The translations under genes and the position numbers were made by a program. From positions 124,001-188,000 of the forward strand of contig CAWINS010000006.1 of assembly GCA_963837335.1 (NCBI GenBank): DNA of 64,000 bases, written 5' to 3'. Shown in pieces: positions 35,004-44,737 of this stretch. The first letter of the stretch is position 1. Every line of letters begins with the position of its first letter. The notes under the pieces are model-generated. The model did not search any database and had not been told where the DNA came from. It was given only the letters and a program-made list of their open reading frames with translations. The stretch comes from RYN-230 sp963837335. Lineage in GTDB: Bacteria > Actinomycetota > Actinomycetes > Streptosporangiales > Streptosporangiaceae.

Positions 35004-35621
35004 TCAGCGCAGCAGCAGCCGGGCCGCCAGTTCGAGATGGCTGCTGACGTCGTCGGCCGACGCGCGCCGGGTCACCCAGGCGACCAGGTTCGACAGCCAG
35101 ACATCGCCGATGATGCGGGCGATCGCCACCTCGTCGGCGGTGGGCTCGCCCTCGTGGATGGCCTGCGTGAGCGTGCGCTCCATCAGCCGGGCCACGGTGT
35201 TGACCTCGGCTGCCGCGCTCGGGTCGGCGAACATGAAGGCCCGGGTCATCGCCTCGGTCAGCATCGGGTCGCGCTGCATGGTCTGGGTGATCCGGCCCAG
35301 GACGAACAGCATCCGCTCGTAGGGCGTGTCGCCGGGGATCGTGGTCCGGTCCAGCTTCTGCTGGGTCCGCTCGAACTCCCGGACCAGTGCGGATACCAGC
35401 AGGTGAATCTTGGACGGGAAGTACCGGTAGAGCGTGCCGAGGGCCACGTTGGCCTGTTCGGCCACGGTCCGCATCTGGACGGCCTCATAGCCGCCCTTGG
35501 AGGCCAGGGCCAGGGTGGCGTCGAGGATGCGCTTGCGGCGGTCGCGCTGGGCGGCTGAGGTGAACTCCGCCTCGCCACTGGTGCCGGACGAGCCGATGGT
35601 ACTTGTTCTCGGCGACGCCAT
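35004..35621 (-). CDS. kstR: TetR-family repressor of steroid catabolism KstR
   Basis: This 205-residue protein has the HTH segment YEAVQMRTVAEQANVALGTLYRYFPSK (residues about 45-71, quoted in parts: VQMRTVAEQANVA, LGTLYRYFPSK). It opens AQRDRRKRILDATLALASKG and later has LTEAMTRAFMFADPSAAAEV and IIGDVWLSNLVAWVTRRASA. These stretches match mycobacterial KstR closely, and the divergent neighbour is fadE34, as in M. tuberculosis. KstR represses cholesterol genes and is released by steroid-CoA thioesters. The box at 35729-35742 lies in the kstR-fadE34 gap, consistent with autoregulation. Boxes across the window match the known KstR motif. Confidence 0.93.
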   Translation of the reverse strand: MASPRTSTIGSSGTSGEAEFTSAAQRDRRKRILDATLALASKGGYEAVQMRTVAEQANVALGTLYRYFPSKIHLLVSALVREFERTQQKLDRTTIPGDTPYERMLFVLGRITQTMQRDPMLTEAMTRAFMFADPSAAAEVNTVARLMERTLTQAIHEGEPTADEVAIARIIGDVWLSNLVAWVTRRASADDVSSHLELAARLLLR

Positions 35622-35728
35622 CCCTAGCCCCCTCGCTGTCCTGCAGCCGGGTACAGCCCGGCTGGTGCTGCCCTCAGCCTAGCAATCATGCGATGCCGGC
35701 AGCGCGCCCGGCGGCTGGCAGCGACTGC

Positions 35729-35742
35729 TATAACGTGTTCTA
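35729..35742. promoter_or_regulatory. KstR-type operator between kstR and fadE34
   Basis: TATAACGTGTTCTA matches TnnAACnnGTTnnA. It lies 33 bases before the fadE34 start and 108 bases before kstR, positioned for autoregulation and fadE34 control. Confidence 0.85.
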
Positions 35743-35774
35743 ATTCTGTCAGTCGCTGTGACGAGGAGGGCCCG

Positions 35775-38203
35775 GTGCCGATCGCTGCCACCGATGAGCA
35801 ACTGGCCCTGCAGGCGTCGATCCGTGACTGGGCGAAGCGGGCTGGCCCGGTTGCGCTCGTGCGCAGCCTCGAGCCGGGCTCGGACGCAGGCGGCGCGGAC
35901 GGCAGCGGCCCGGGGCGCAGCGGCCCGGGCGGGGGTGGCCTGGGCCGGAGCAGTGGGTGGTGTTTGGCCTGGGCTGGGATGGACCGTGCTGGGGTGACCT
36001 GGCCGGCCTGGGCGTGTTCTCGATCGCGCTGCCGGTGGCGGCGGGCGGGGCCGGCGGCACCGTCACCGACCTGGCCGCGGCGCTGGAGGAGCTCACCCTC
36101 GCGCTGGCCCCGGGCCCGGTGCTGCCCACCCTGCTGGCCGGCCTGGTGCTGGCGCCGCATGCGGGCCTGCCCGCGGTGCCGTCCCTGCTGGCCGCCCTGG
36201 CCGCGGGGGAGGCCACCGCCACGGTGGGCCTGCCCGCAGCCACCCTCACCGGCGCCGGGCAGCCGGCCGGCCCGCTGCGCGTGACCGGCGAGATCGGCCC
36301 GGTCCTGAGCGGCGGCGCCAGCGGCCTGCTGCTGGCCGCCGCGGTGACCGGGGACAGCGAGGTGTGGTTCTGCATCCCGGCCACTCATCCGGGGGTCACG
36401 GTGACCGAGCGCACCCCGGTCGACTTCTCCCGGCCGCTGGCCACCATCCGGTTCACCGGGGCGGTCATCGCCCCCGGCCAGATCCTCCCCGGGGTTTCCA
36501 CGGCCCGGGTGCGCGCCCTGGCCGCCACGCTGTACGCGGTAGAAGCCGCCGCCGTGGCCGGCTGGTGCTCGGCCACCGCCGCCGAGTACGCCCGCACCCG
36601 GCACCAGTTCGGCCGGCCGATCGGCGCCTTCCAGGCGGTCAAGCACCTGTGCGCTGGCCTGCTGTGCCGGGCTGAGCGTGCCACCGCGCTGGCGTGGGAT
36701 GCGGCGCGCGCCGCGGACGAGGCGCCGCAGGAGCACCCGCTGGCCGCCGCGGCCGCCGCGGCGCTGGCCCTCGACGCCGCCGTGGACAACGCCAAGGACT
36801 GCGTCCAGGTCCTCGGCGGGATCGGCTTCACCTGGGAGCATGACGCGCACCTGTATCTGCGCCGGGCGCTGGCGCTGCGCCAGCTCCTCGGCGGCGGCGC
36901 GGTCTGGCGCGAGCGGACGGCTGCCCTGGCCCTGGCGGGGTCCCGCCGCCGCCTGGCGCTGACCGCGCCCGGGACACCGCTCGCCGGGGCGGCCCGGGCG
37001 GTGGCGGGCACGGTGGCGGCGCTGCCGCGCGAGCGCCGCCGCGCGGCGCTCGCCGAGGCCGGGTACGTGGCACCGCAATGGCCGCCGCCGTATGGCCTCG
37101 GTGCCTCGCCAGGTGAGGTGTCGGTGATCGACGAAGAGCTGGACCGGGCCGGGCTGACCCGTCCCGACCTGGTCATCGGTGGCTGGGCCGGGCTGGCCGT
37201 GGTCCAGCACGGCTCGCCGGCCCAGCAGCAGCGCTTCGCTGGTCCCACCCTGCGCGGCGAGATCACCTGGTGCCAGCTGTTCAGCGAACCCGGGGCCGGC
37301 TCCGACCTCGCTTCGCTGCAGACCAGGGCGCGGCGCGTGACGGGGGCCGGTGCGGAGATAAACAGTGACGCGGGAATGGGGAGCCCGGCCGGGGAAAGCA
37401 GCGACTCGGGAATGGGGAGCCCGGCCAGGGAGAACAGTGACGCGGGAATGGGGAGACGGGTGGCCGGCGGGGGGTGGCGGCTGGCCGGCCAGAAGGTGTG
37501 GACCTCCCTCGCCCGCGAGGCTGACTGGGCGATCTGCCTGGCCCGTACCGACCCGGCCGGGCCCAGGCACCGCGGGCTCACCTTCTTCCTGGTGGACATG
37601 CACAGTGACGGCATCGAGATCCGGCCGCTGCGGGAAATCACCGGCCAGGCCGTGTTCAACGAGGTCTTTCTCGACGAGGTGTTCGTCCCCGATGACTGCG
37701 TGCTCGGGGAGCCGGGGGACGGCTGGCGGATCGCCCGCAGCGCGCTGGCCACCGAACGGGTGGCCATGGGCCGGGGATCGGCCCTTGGCGACGAGGTGGA
37801 GGGCCTGATCGCCACGGTCCGCTCCGCCGGGCTCAGCGCTGACCCGCGAGTGATGGAGCAGCTAGGGGGGCTCGTCGCCGAGGGCCTCGCCGGGTCGGTG
37901 CTGGATCTGCGTTCCGCGCTCGCCCAGCTGCGGGGGGCCGGTGCGGGCCGGGGACCCGGGGCCGATCCGGGGCAGCTCGCCGCGGTGCGGAAGCTGCTGG
38001 GCGTGGCCCACCGGCAGTCGGTCGCCGAGGCCGCGCTGGCGCTGTGCGGCCCGGAAGGCGCCGCGGCCGACGGCGCGGGGTCCGGCCCGGTCCATGAGTT
38101 CCTGCTCAGCAGGTGCCTGAGCATCGCGGGCGGCACAACCCAGATCCTGCTGTCCGTAGTGGCCGAGCGCGTGCTGGGCCTGCCCCGGGAGGAGATGCGC
38201 TGA
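35775..38203 (+). CDS. fadE34: Double-domain acyl-CoA dehydrogenase FadE34 (ChsE3-like), frame broken near 35945
   Basis: GTG 35775 follows AGGAGGG. The N-terminus (ATDEQLALQASIRDWAKRAG) is in one frame; after about 35945 the rest follows in another frame. It contains two ACAD modules, first FGRPIGAFQAVKHLC ... GGIGFTWEHDAHLYLRRAL and then WCQLFSEPGAGSDLASLQTR and the final LSIAGGTTQILLSVVAERVLGLPREE. Fused double modules of 700-800 residues are the FadE34 hallmark; the enzyme dehydrogenates C24 steroid side-chain CoA esters. A 36-bp repeat (37364-37455) inserts about 30 residues in the second module. Its position divergent from kstR is conserved. It may be co-transcribed with fadE28. Confidence 0.85.
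37364..37455. repeat. 36-bp tandem repeat inside fadE34
   Basis: There are two full units (37364-37399, 37400-37435) and a 20-base third unit (37436-37455), encoding SDAGMGSPAGE-like peptides. It is in frame and sits in the loop between the FAD-binding beta-domain strands. Confidence 0.85.
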
Positions 38204-39366
38204 GTGGACTTCACACCCACCGAGACCGAGCGGGAGATCGCCCGCCTCGCGGTCCGCGTGCTCCAGGGAGCGCGTCCCGTGAACGTCGGGGCCCCGGTTC
38301 CGGCCGCGGGGGGCAGGCGCAGGCCGGCATGGGCGGCCCGGCCGGGGGGTCAGCGGCCGGGCCGGGCGAGACATACGACCGCGCGTTGTGGAAGGAGCTC
38401 AGCCAGGCCGGCCTGCTGTCGCTGGCCCTGCCGGGCTGGCTCGACGGGGACGAGCTGGGGGTGGCCGGCGCCGCGGTGCTGCTGACCGAGATCGGCAGGC
38501 GGGGCGCGGCCGTGCCGGCCCTCGCCACCGTGATGACCGGCGTGCTGCCCGTCGTCCGCTGGGGCGACCGCGGACTGCAGCAAACGCTGCTGGCCGGGGT
38601 GGCCACGGGGGACACGGTGCTCACGGCCGCGCTGCGTGAGCCGTCGGATCCGATGCCCGCCAGGCCGGTGACCACGGCCAGCCTGGCGGGCGGGGCCGGC
38701 CGGGCTGGGGAGGCCGGCACCGTCTCCGGACTCAAGGTGGGCGTGCCGTACTGCGCGGAGGCCAGCTGGGTGCTGGTCCCGGCCAGCGTCGCCGGGGGCG
38801 GCAGCGCGGTGGTGATCGTGAACCCGGCCGCGGACGGGGTTACGGTGACGCGCACGCACAGCTCCGGTGGCGAGCCTGAGTACACGCTGCGACTGTCGGC
38901 GGCGCCGGTCACCGGGGTGCTCGCCGACGGGGCCCTCAGCGACCTGTACCAGCTGGCCCTGGCCGGCGCGTGCTGCCTCGCCGACGGCGCGGTCTCCGCG
39001 GCGCTCGCGCTGACCACCGGGCACATCGGCACCCGGGAGCAATTCGGCCGGCCGCTGGCCACGTTCCAGGCGGCGGCCCAGCACATCGCCGACGTCTACA
39101 TCGTGGCGCGCACCCTGCATCTGGCCACCCTGTCGGCCTGCTGGCGGCTGGCGGAAGGGCAGGACGCTGGCCCTGATCTCGACGTGGCGGCCTACTGGAT
39201 GACCGCTCACGCGCCCGCGGTCCTGCGGGCCTGCCACCACCTGCACGGCGGGACGGGCATGGATGCCAGCTATCCGCTGCCGCGCTTCTCCGCCCTGATC
39301 AAGGACCTGGTCCGGTACACCGGCGGCACCGGCTACCGGCTGGACCAGCTCGGCGCCAGGGTGTGA
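38204..39366 (+). CDS. fadE28: Acyl-CoA dehydrogenase FadE28-like (ChsE1), frame broken near 38270
   Basis: GTG 38204 begins MDFTPTETEREIARLAVRVLQ in one frame, directly after fadE34. The frame shifts between about 38262 and 38310, and the rest runs to 39366. It has LWKELSQAGLLSLALPGWLD, VLLTEIGRRGAAVPALATVM, the FGRPLATFQAAAQHIADVYI helix and the late HLHGGTGMDASYPLPRFSAL. The length (about 387) and position before fadE29 match ChsE1, one subunit of the alpha2-beta2 dehydrogenase for the C3 side chain (3-oxo-pregn-4-ene-carboxyl-CoA). The start of fadE29 overlaps or abuts its stop. Confidence 0.8.
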
Positions 39367-39368
39367 GC

Positions 39369-40556
39369 ATGTTCATCGATCTCACCGGCACCCAGCACGC
39401 GCTGCGTGACGAGCTGCGCGGCTACTTCGCTGGCCTGCTGTCGCCAGCCGAGCGCGAGGCGATGCTCACCGAGCGGTTCGGGCTCATCTACCGCGATGTG
39501 GTCCGGCGGATGGGCCGCGACGGCTGGCTGGGCGTGGGCTGGCCGCGGGAATACGGCGGCCGCGGACTCGGCCAGGTCGAGCAGCAGATCTTCGTCAATG
39601 AAGCGGCCCGGGCCGACGTCCCGTTGCCGGCCGTCACGCTCCAGACGGTGGGGCCGACGCTGCAGATCCACGGCACCGCGGAGCAGAAAGACTTCTTCCT
39701 GCCGAAGATCCTGGCCGGGGAGGTGCACTTCGCGATCGGGTACACCGAGCCGGAGGCCGGCACCGACCTGGCCGCCCTGCGGACCCGTGCGGTACGGGCG
39801 GAGGCGGTCGGAGGCGGGGACGGGGACGGGGACTACGTGGTTCACGGCCAGAAGATCTTCACCACCGGTGGCCACGACGCCGACTACATCTGGCTGGCCT
39901 GCCGCACCGACCCGGACGCCCCCCGGCACAAGGGGATCTCCATCCTCATCGTGGATACCCGTGATCCCGGGTACTCCTGGACCCCGATCATCACCCACGA
40001 CGGCGCCCACCACGTCAACGCGACCTACTACGACGGCGTGCGCGTTCCGGTCTCGATGCGGGTCGGGGCGGAGAACGCCGGCTGGCGGCTGGTCACCGAG
40101 CAGCTCAATCACGAGCGGGTCATGATGGGGCCGGCGGGCCGGCTCGCCGCCCTGCACGACCGGGTGCTGGCCTGGGCCCGCGGGCGGGCCGGGCCGGACG
40201 GGCGCCCGCTGCTGGAACAGCCCGATGTCCGGCGGGCGCTCGGCCGCAGCTACGCCAGCCAGCGGATCAATGAGCTGCTGAACTGGCAGGTCGCGGCGAC
40301 GGAGCCGATCGGCATCGCCGATGCCTCGGCCACCAAGGTCTACTCATCGGAGCAGGTGCAGCGGCTCGGCCAGGAGCTGGAGGAGATCGCCGGCCGTTAC
40401 GGCGACCCCGCCGACCCGGACACCGCCGAACTCAGCCGGTGGCTGGACATCCAGGCGAAACGCAACACCGTGCTGACCTTCGGTGGCGGGGTCAACGAGA
40501 TCCAGCGTGAGCTCATCGCGACCGCCGGGCTGGGGCTGCCCCGGGTGCCGCGCTGA
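39369..40556 (+). CDS. fadE29: Acyl-CoA dehydrogenase FadE29 (ChsE2)
   Basis: The protein begins MFIDLTGTQHALRDELRGYF, then RRMGRDGWLGVGWPREYGG and PLPAVTLQTVGPTLQIHG. The FAD/substrate motif is HFAIGYTEPEAGTDLAAL, and the end is VLTFGGGVNEIQRELIATAG. These segments are near-identical in pattern to mycobacterial FadE29. With FadE28 it forms ChsE1-ChsE2, which introduces the double bond in the C22 steroid propionyl side chain. ATG 39369 is preferred to a GTG six bases earlier because homologues start MFIDLT. The operon order fadE28-fadE29-chsH2/H1-ltp2 matches the M. tuberculosis igr operon. Confidence 0.93.
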   Translation: MFIDLTGTQHALRDELRGYFAGLLSPAEREAMLTERFGLIYRDVVRRMGRDGWLGVGWPREYGGRGLGQVEQQIFVNEAARADVPLPAVTLQTVGPTLQIHGTAEQKDFFLPKILAGEVHFAIGYTEPEAGTDLAALRTRAVRAEAVGGGDGDGDYVVHGQKIFTTGGHDADYIWLACRTDPDAPRHKGISILIVDTRDPGYSWTPIITHDGAHHVNATYYDGVRVPVSMRVGAENAGWRLVTEQLNHERVMMGPAGRLAALHDRVLAWARGRAGPDGRPLLEQPDVRRALGRSYASQRINELLNWQVAATEPIGIADASATKVYSSEQVQRLGQELEEIAGRYGDPADPDTAELSRWLDIQAKRNTVLTFGGGVNEIQRELIATAGLGLPRVPR

Positions 40557-40599
40557 GCGGGCCCAAGAGCTGACCGGGATAAGCAGGCAGGGAAGGCAG

Positions 40600-42033
40600 A
40601 TGACAGCTACTGACGCCGTCGCGGCCGCCCAGGCGGGCGCGATCCGCGAGCTGGCCCAGCGGGTCGCCGCCGCCGGGCAGAGCCGGCCCCGCCCGGGCCG
40701 CGACCCGGTGAACCTGCCGATGATCCGCAACTGGATCGAGGCGATCGGCGATGCCAGCCCGGTATACACCGACGCGGACTTCGCGGCCGCCTCCGTCCAC
40801 CGGGCGCTGGTAGCTCCGCCCGCCATGATCCAGGTCTGGACGATGCCGGGCCTGCACGGCGGCCGCCCCGACGACGACCCGCTCAGCGCGATGTCCCTGG
40901 CGCTCGACGAGGCCGGGTACACCTCCGTCGTCGCTACCAATTGCGACCAGGTCTACTACCGCTACCTGCGGCACGGCGAGCGGGTGCGGGTGCGGGCCAG
41001 CCTGCTCGACGTCACCGGCCCCAAGCGGACCGCGCTGGGTGAGGGCTGGTTCGTGACCACCCGCTCCACCTGGTACGCCGGGGATGAGCCGGTGGCGGCC
41101 ATGGACTTCCGGATCCTCAAGTTCCGCCCCCGGGAACGGCCGGCCACGCCTGCTGCGTCCCCGGTCATGCGGCCGCAGGTATCGCCGGACACCGCGTTCT
41201 TCTGGGCCGGGACCGCGGCCGGGGAACTGCGGATCCAGCGATGCGGGAACTGCGGCGCGCTGCGCCATCCGCCGGGGCCGATGTGCCCCCGCTGCGGTGA
41301 GCCACAGCGGCCGGCCGGCGGCGCGGCCGGGTACGCCGTCGCAGCGGGCACCGGCGAGGTCTACAGCTACGTGGTGCATCACCACCCGCCGGTGCCGGGC
41401 AAGACCCTGCCCTTCGTCGTCGCGCTGGTGGAGCTGCCCGAGGGCGTCCGGATGGTCGGCGAACTGCTCGGCGTCCGCCCCGATCAGGTGCGGGTCGGCC
41501 TGCCGGTCCGGGCCGAGTTCGTCCGCGTCGACGACGAGCTGACCCTGCCGGCCTGGCGGCCCGCCGGAGCGCCTGGCGACGCTGCCCCTCCCGGCCAGCC
41601 GGCCACCACGCCCCGCGCGGAGCGGGAGCCGGCCTCGGGCCCGGCCCTGCCGGAGCTAGCCCTGCCGGAGCTGGCCGTCGAGGCGACGCCCACCTTCGTG
41701 ATCTCCTCCGCGCTCGCCACCCGCGACTTCCAGGATGTCCATCACGACCGCGACCTGGCCATCGCCCGCGGCAGCCAGGACATCTTCATCAACATCCTGA
41801 CCACCACCGGGCTGGTCCAGCGGTTCGTGTCCGGCTGGGCCGGCCCGCAGGCGGTGTTCAAGTCGATCTCCATCCGGCTCGGGGCGCCGTGCTACGCAGG
41901 CGACACGCTGACCTTCTCCGGTCACGTGAGCGCAGAAAACGGCCGGGAGCAGACGGTCACCGTCACCGGGCGGTGCCGCCTTGGCGATCACGTCACCGGC
42001 ACGGTCCGCGTCGAGCTGCCCGGGAGGGCCTGA
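40600..42033 (+). CDS. chsH2-chsH1: ChsH2-ChsH1 fusion: steroid enoyl-CoA hydratase with DUF35 domain
   Basis: This single 477-residue frame joins what are two genes in mycobacteria. Residues 1-190 are the MaoC-like N-domain of ChsH2 (PMIRNWIEAIGDASPVYTDA). Residues about 205-320 are the DUF35 zinc-ribbon/OB part (CGNCGALRHPPGPMCPRCGE). A Pro/Ala-rich linker of about 35 residues follows, and the final 140 residues are the ChsH1 hot-dog domain with the hydratase Asp/His pair in DFQDVHHDRDLA. The enzyme hydrates the side-chain enoyl-CoA made by FadE28-29; DUF35 pairs with Ltp2 for the retro-aldol step. The stop overlaps the ltp2 start as TGATG. Confidence 0.88.
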   Translation: MTATDAVAAAQAGAIRELAQRVAAAGQSRPRPGRDPVNLPMIRNWIEAIGDASPVYTDADFAAASVHRALVAPPAMIQVWTMPGLHGGRPDDDPLSAMSLALDEAGYTSVVATNCDQVYYRYLRHGERVRVRASLLDVTGPKRTALGEGWFVTTRSTWYAGDEPVAAMDFRILKFRPRERPATPAASPVMRPQVSPDTAFFWAGTAAGELRIQRCGNCGALRHPPGPMCPRCGEPQRPAGGAAGYAVAAGTGEVYSYVVHHHPPVPGKTLPFVVALVELPEGVRMVGELLGVRPDQVRVGLPVRAEFVRVDDELTLPAWRPAGAPGDAAPPGQPATTPRAEREPASGPALPELALPELAVEATPTFVISSALATRDFQDVHHDRDLAIARGSQDIFINILTTTGLVQRFVSGWAGPQAVFKSISIRLGAPCYAGDTLTFSGHVSAENGREQTVTVTGRCRLGDHVTGTVRVELPGRA

Positions 42034-43193
42034 TGAGGACGGCGGCGATCGCGGGCATCGGGGCCACCGAATTCTCCAAGAACTCGGGCCGCAGCGAGCT
42101 GCGGCTGGCGGCCGAGGCCACCGCGGCCGCGCTGGCCGATGCCGGGCTGAGCGCGTCCGAGGTGGACGGGCTGGTCACGTTCACCATGGACAGCAACGCC
42201 GAGATCGCGCTGGCCCGCGAGCTCGGTGTCGGCGAGCTGCGGTTCTTCAGCCAGGTCGGCTACGGCGGCGGGGCGGCCTGCGGATGCGTGCACCAGGCTG
42301 CGCTGGCCGTCGCGGCCGGGGCGGCCGAGGTGGTGGTCTGCTACCGGGCCCTGAACGAGCGCTCCGGCCGCCGCTTCGGCCAGGTATCGGTGGGCGCGGT
42401 CACCATGCCGACCTCGTCCGGGATCGACAACGGCTGGCACTATCCGATGGGCCTGTCAACGCCCGCCGCCACCGTCGCCATGGCCGCCCGGCGCTACATG
42501 CACGCCTACGGCGCGGCCAGCGAGGACTTCGGCGCGGTGGCCGTCGCGGACCGGCGGCACGCGGCGGCCAACCCGGACGCGTGGTTTTACCAGCGGCCCA
42601 TCACCCTCGCTGATCATCAGGCCTCCCGGTGGATCGCAGAGCCGCTGCGGCTGCTCGATTGCTGCCAGGAGAGCGACGGCGCGGTCGCCGTCGTGGTGAC
42701 CAGCCTGAGCCGGGCCCGTGACCTGCGCCAGCGGCCAGCGGTGATCCGGGCCTCCGCCCAGGGCAGCGGCCCGGACCAGTTCACCATGACCAGCTACTAC
42801 CGCGATGACCTGACCGGCCTGCCGGAGATGGGCGTGGTGGGCGGCCAGCTCTGGGCGCAGGCCGGGGCCGGGCCGGCCGACGTGCGCACCGCGGTGCTGT
42901 ATGACCACTTCACCCCGTACGTGCTGATGCAGCTCGAGGAACTCGGCTTCTGCCCGCGCGGTGAGGCCAGGCATTTCATCGCGGGCGGGGCGATCGAGCT
43001 GGGCGGCCGGCTGCCGGTCAACACCCACGGCGGCCAGCTCGGGGAGGCCTACATCCATGGCATGAACGGCATCACCGAAGCCGTCCGCCAGGTCCGCGGC
43101 ACCGCGGTCAGCCAGGTCCCCGGCGACGGCCCGGTCCTGGTCACCGCCGGCACGGGCGTGCCGACCAGCGGCCTGATCCTCGGCCCGCCCTAG
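42033..43193 (+). CDS. ltp2: Steroid side-chain retro-aldolase Ltp2 (thiolase-fold)
   Basis: The protein is 386 residues, the same length as mycobacterial Ltp2. It has the thiolase fold pattern (AIAGIGATEFSKNSGRSELR, QVGYGGGAACGCVHQAALAV, VNTHGGQLGEAYIHGMNGIT) but ends TAGTGVPTSGLIL, in the non-thiolytic lipid-transfer-protein group. Ltp2 with the DUF35 domain of ChsH2 cleaves 17-hydroxy-3-oxo-4-pregnene-20-carboxyl-CoA, releasing androstenedione and propionyl-CoA. The ATG overlaps the previous stop, so translation is coupled. It is the last gene of the side-chain operon, followed by a strong terminator. Confidence 0.93.
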   Translation: MRTAAIAGIGATEFSKNSGRSELRLAAEATAAALADAGLSASEVDGLVTFTMDSNAEIALARELGVGELRFFSQVGYGGGAACGCVHQAALAVAAGAAEVVVCYRALNERSGRRFGQVSVGAVTMPTSSGIDNGWHYPMGLSTPAATVAMAARRYMHAYGAASEDFGAVAVADRRHAAANPDAWFYQRPITLADHQASRWIAEPLRLLDCCQESDGAVAVVVTSLSRARDLRQRPAVIRASAQGSGPDQFTMTSYYRDDLTGLPEMGVVGGQLWAQAGAGPADVRTAVLYDHFTPYVLMQLEELGFCPRGEARHFIAGGAIELGGRLPVNTHGGQLGEAYIHGMNGITEAVRQVRGTAVSQVPGDGPVLVTAGTGVPTSGLILGPP

Positions 43194-43250
43194 CGGAGCT
43201 GTCCGGCCGGACAGCCTGGATCCGGTTCAGGACCTTGGCCAACCGGGGCA

Positions 43251-43290
43251 GCAGCCCTGGGATTGTTCACCGTACCGGTCCCAGGGCTGC
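43251..43290. terminator. Bidirectional stem-loop terminator between convergent genes
   Basis: GCAGCCCTGGGA (43251-43262) pairs perfectly with TCCCAGGGCTGC (43279-43290) across a 16-base loop, between the ends of ltp2 and the leftward phosphoesterase gene. Confidence 0.75.
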
Positions 43291-43304
43291 CACCCTCGTC
43301 TGGC

Positions 43305-44450
43305 CTAGTGGAGCAGTGGGTCGAGCGAGCCCACCTGGACGGTGTCGCCAGCGTTGCCCAGCAGCGGGAGGCGGAAGTTCTGCTCGATGGTCTGCAGCAG
43401 GGAATAGTGGTCGGCGAAGACGGAGTCAACGCGGCGCCCGACGCCGCTGGCTACCACGATCATCGGAACGTGGCCACCGCCGTAGACGGTGCCGCCGGCC
43501 AGGTCGCCTCCGCCGCCGCTGGTGGGGTCGGCGGGCGTCGCGGGCAGGATCGGGGAGTCCGGCCCGGGCCGGATGTCGGTAGGCCCGAACGGGCTCTGGT
43601 CCTCGAAACCGCCTTCATCCCAGGTGACGAAGATGGCCGAATGGCGAGTCCAGGCGCGGCTATGGGTGATGGCCCCGACCCAGGTGCGCAGGAAGGTGTC
43701 GCCGTCTTTGTACAGGGCGGCCTGGTTAGCGTCGGTGGGTGAATTGGGATACGGGCAGGTAGGTGCGCCGCCGTGCATGTCGTTGCAGATGTTGGGGCTG
43801 ACCCAGACGAACTGCGGCACCTTGCCGCTCGACAGGTCGGTGCTCAGCTGGGTCAGTGGGACCACGTTGTCGGCCCGCGCGGGGTTGTTGTAGACGTCGG
43901 GGTACATCAGGAACGGGTCGTGCTTGCGCACATACAGCCCATCCGGGGTGGTATCCACCAGGTCGCCGGGGAAGGGCAGCGACTCCATGTAGGCCTTCCA
44001 GCTCACGTGCGCGGCCACCAGCTGGTCGACCAGGTTCTGGTGGTCGAACAGCGGGGCCTGGGCAGTGTCGTCGCTGTTGGAACCCCAGGTCTGCCCGCTG
44101 GTCGCAGCGATGTAATTGGGCAGGCTGTCGTGGGTGACACCGAAGTAGTTGTCCGCCAGCCCATCGGTCGCCGCCAGATGCCGGATGAAGGTCGTGTTCG
44201 TGTTGTCAGGCGACAAAAGGTCGTCATAGGACGTGTTCTCCATCATGATCACGAACACGTGATCCAGATGGAACCGGCCCCCTGGCGAACCCGCAGACTG
44301 GCCAGCCTGGCTGGAACTCCCAGACTGGGCGCTCACCGCGATCGGCCCCACCACCATGCCAACCGTAAAAGCTACTGCCACGGCCGCGACCCAGGACGGC
44401 AGCCGAACCAGCCGCCCTGCCCAGGACCATGACCACACCCGTCGCGTCAC
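43305..44450 (-). CDS. Secreted phosphoesterase (phospholipase C/acid phosphatase family, PF04185)
   Basis: This 381-residue protein has an N-terminal export signal (WVAAVAVAFTVGMVVGPIAV, Ala at the cleavage region). The phosphoesterase core begins HVFVIMMENTSYDDLL with the metal-binding Glu-Asn. It continues with THDSLPNYIAATSG, FVWVSPNICNDMHGG, AIFVTWDEGGFEDQS and the late GGGHVPMIVV with its His. These are the alkaline-phosphatase-like metal and active-site positions of the family. It should hydrolyse phosphomono- or diesters outside the cell. No KstR-type box is near, so it looks independent of the sterol genes. Confidence 0.8.
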   Translation of the reverse strand: MTRRVWSWSWAGRLVRLPSWVAAVAVAFTVGMVVGPIAVSAQSGSSSQAGQSAGSPGGRFHLDHVFVIMMENTSYDDLLSPDNTNTTFIRHLAATDGLADNYFGVTHDSLPNYIAATSGQTWGSNSDDTAQAPLFDHQNLVDQLVAAHVSWKAYMESLPFPGDLVDTTPDGLYVRKHDPFLMYPDVYNNPARADNVVPLTQLSTDLSSGKVPQFVWVSPNICNDMHGGAPTCPYPNSPTDANQAALYKDGDTFLRTWVGAITHSRAWTRHSAIFVTWDEGGFEDQSPFGPTDIRPGPDSPILPATPADPTSGGGGDLAGGTVYGGGHVPMIVVASGVGRRVDSVFADHYSLLQTIEQNFRLPLLGNAGDTVQVGSLDPLLH

Positions 44451-44737
44451 TGCGGTACCTCCTCATCGCCGTCGAACCAGCCGCCGCCGGGACACATTGA
44501 CCGGCCGGGCGGTGACCAGGCAACCGGCCTGGCTGGAATGGGCCCGGTCCGGCGGTCAGCGTTAGCGCAAACGACTATTAAGACAACCCGGAACGCCTAG
44601 TGCTGCTGGAAACGAACTCCTCTGCTCTAAGGCGCGGCGATGCCGCAGCCCTGGCCCATCGCGTCAGTCTGGCCCCGCGAAATTACCAAGTCAACACAAG
44701 CGCCGCAGTTCACGCGCCGTACCGGCCGATCGCGGGC

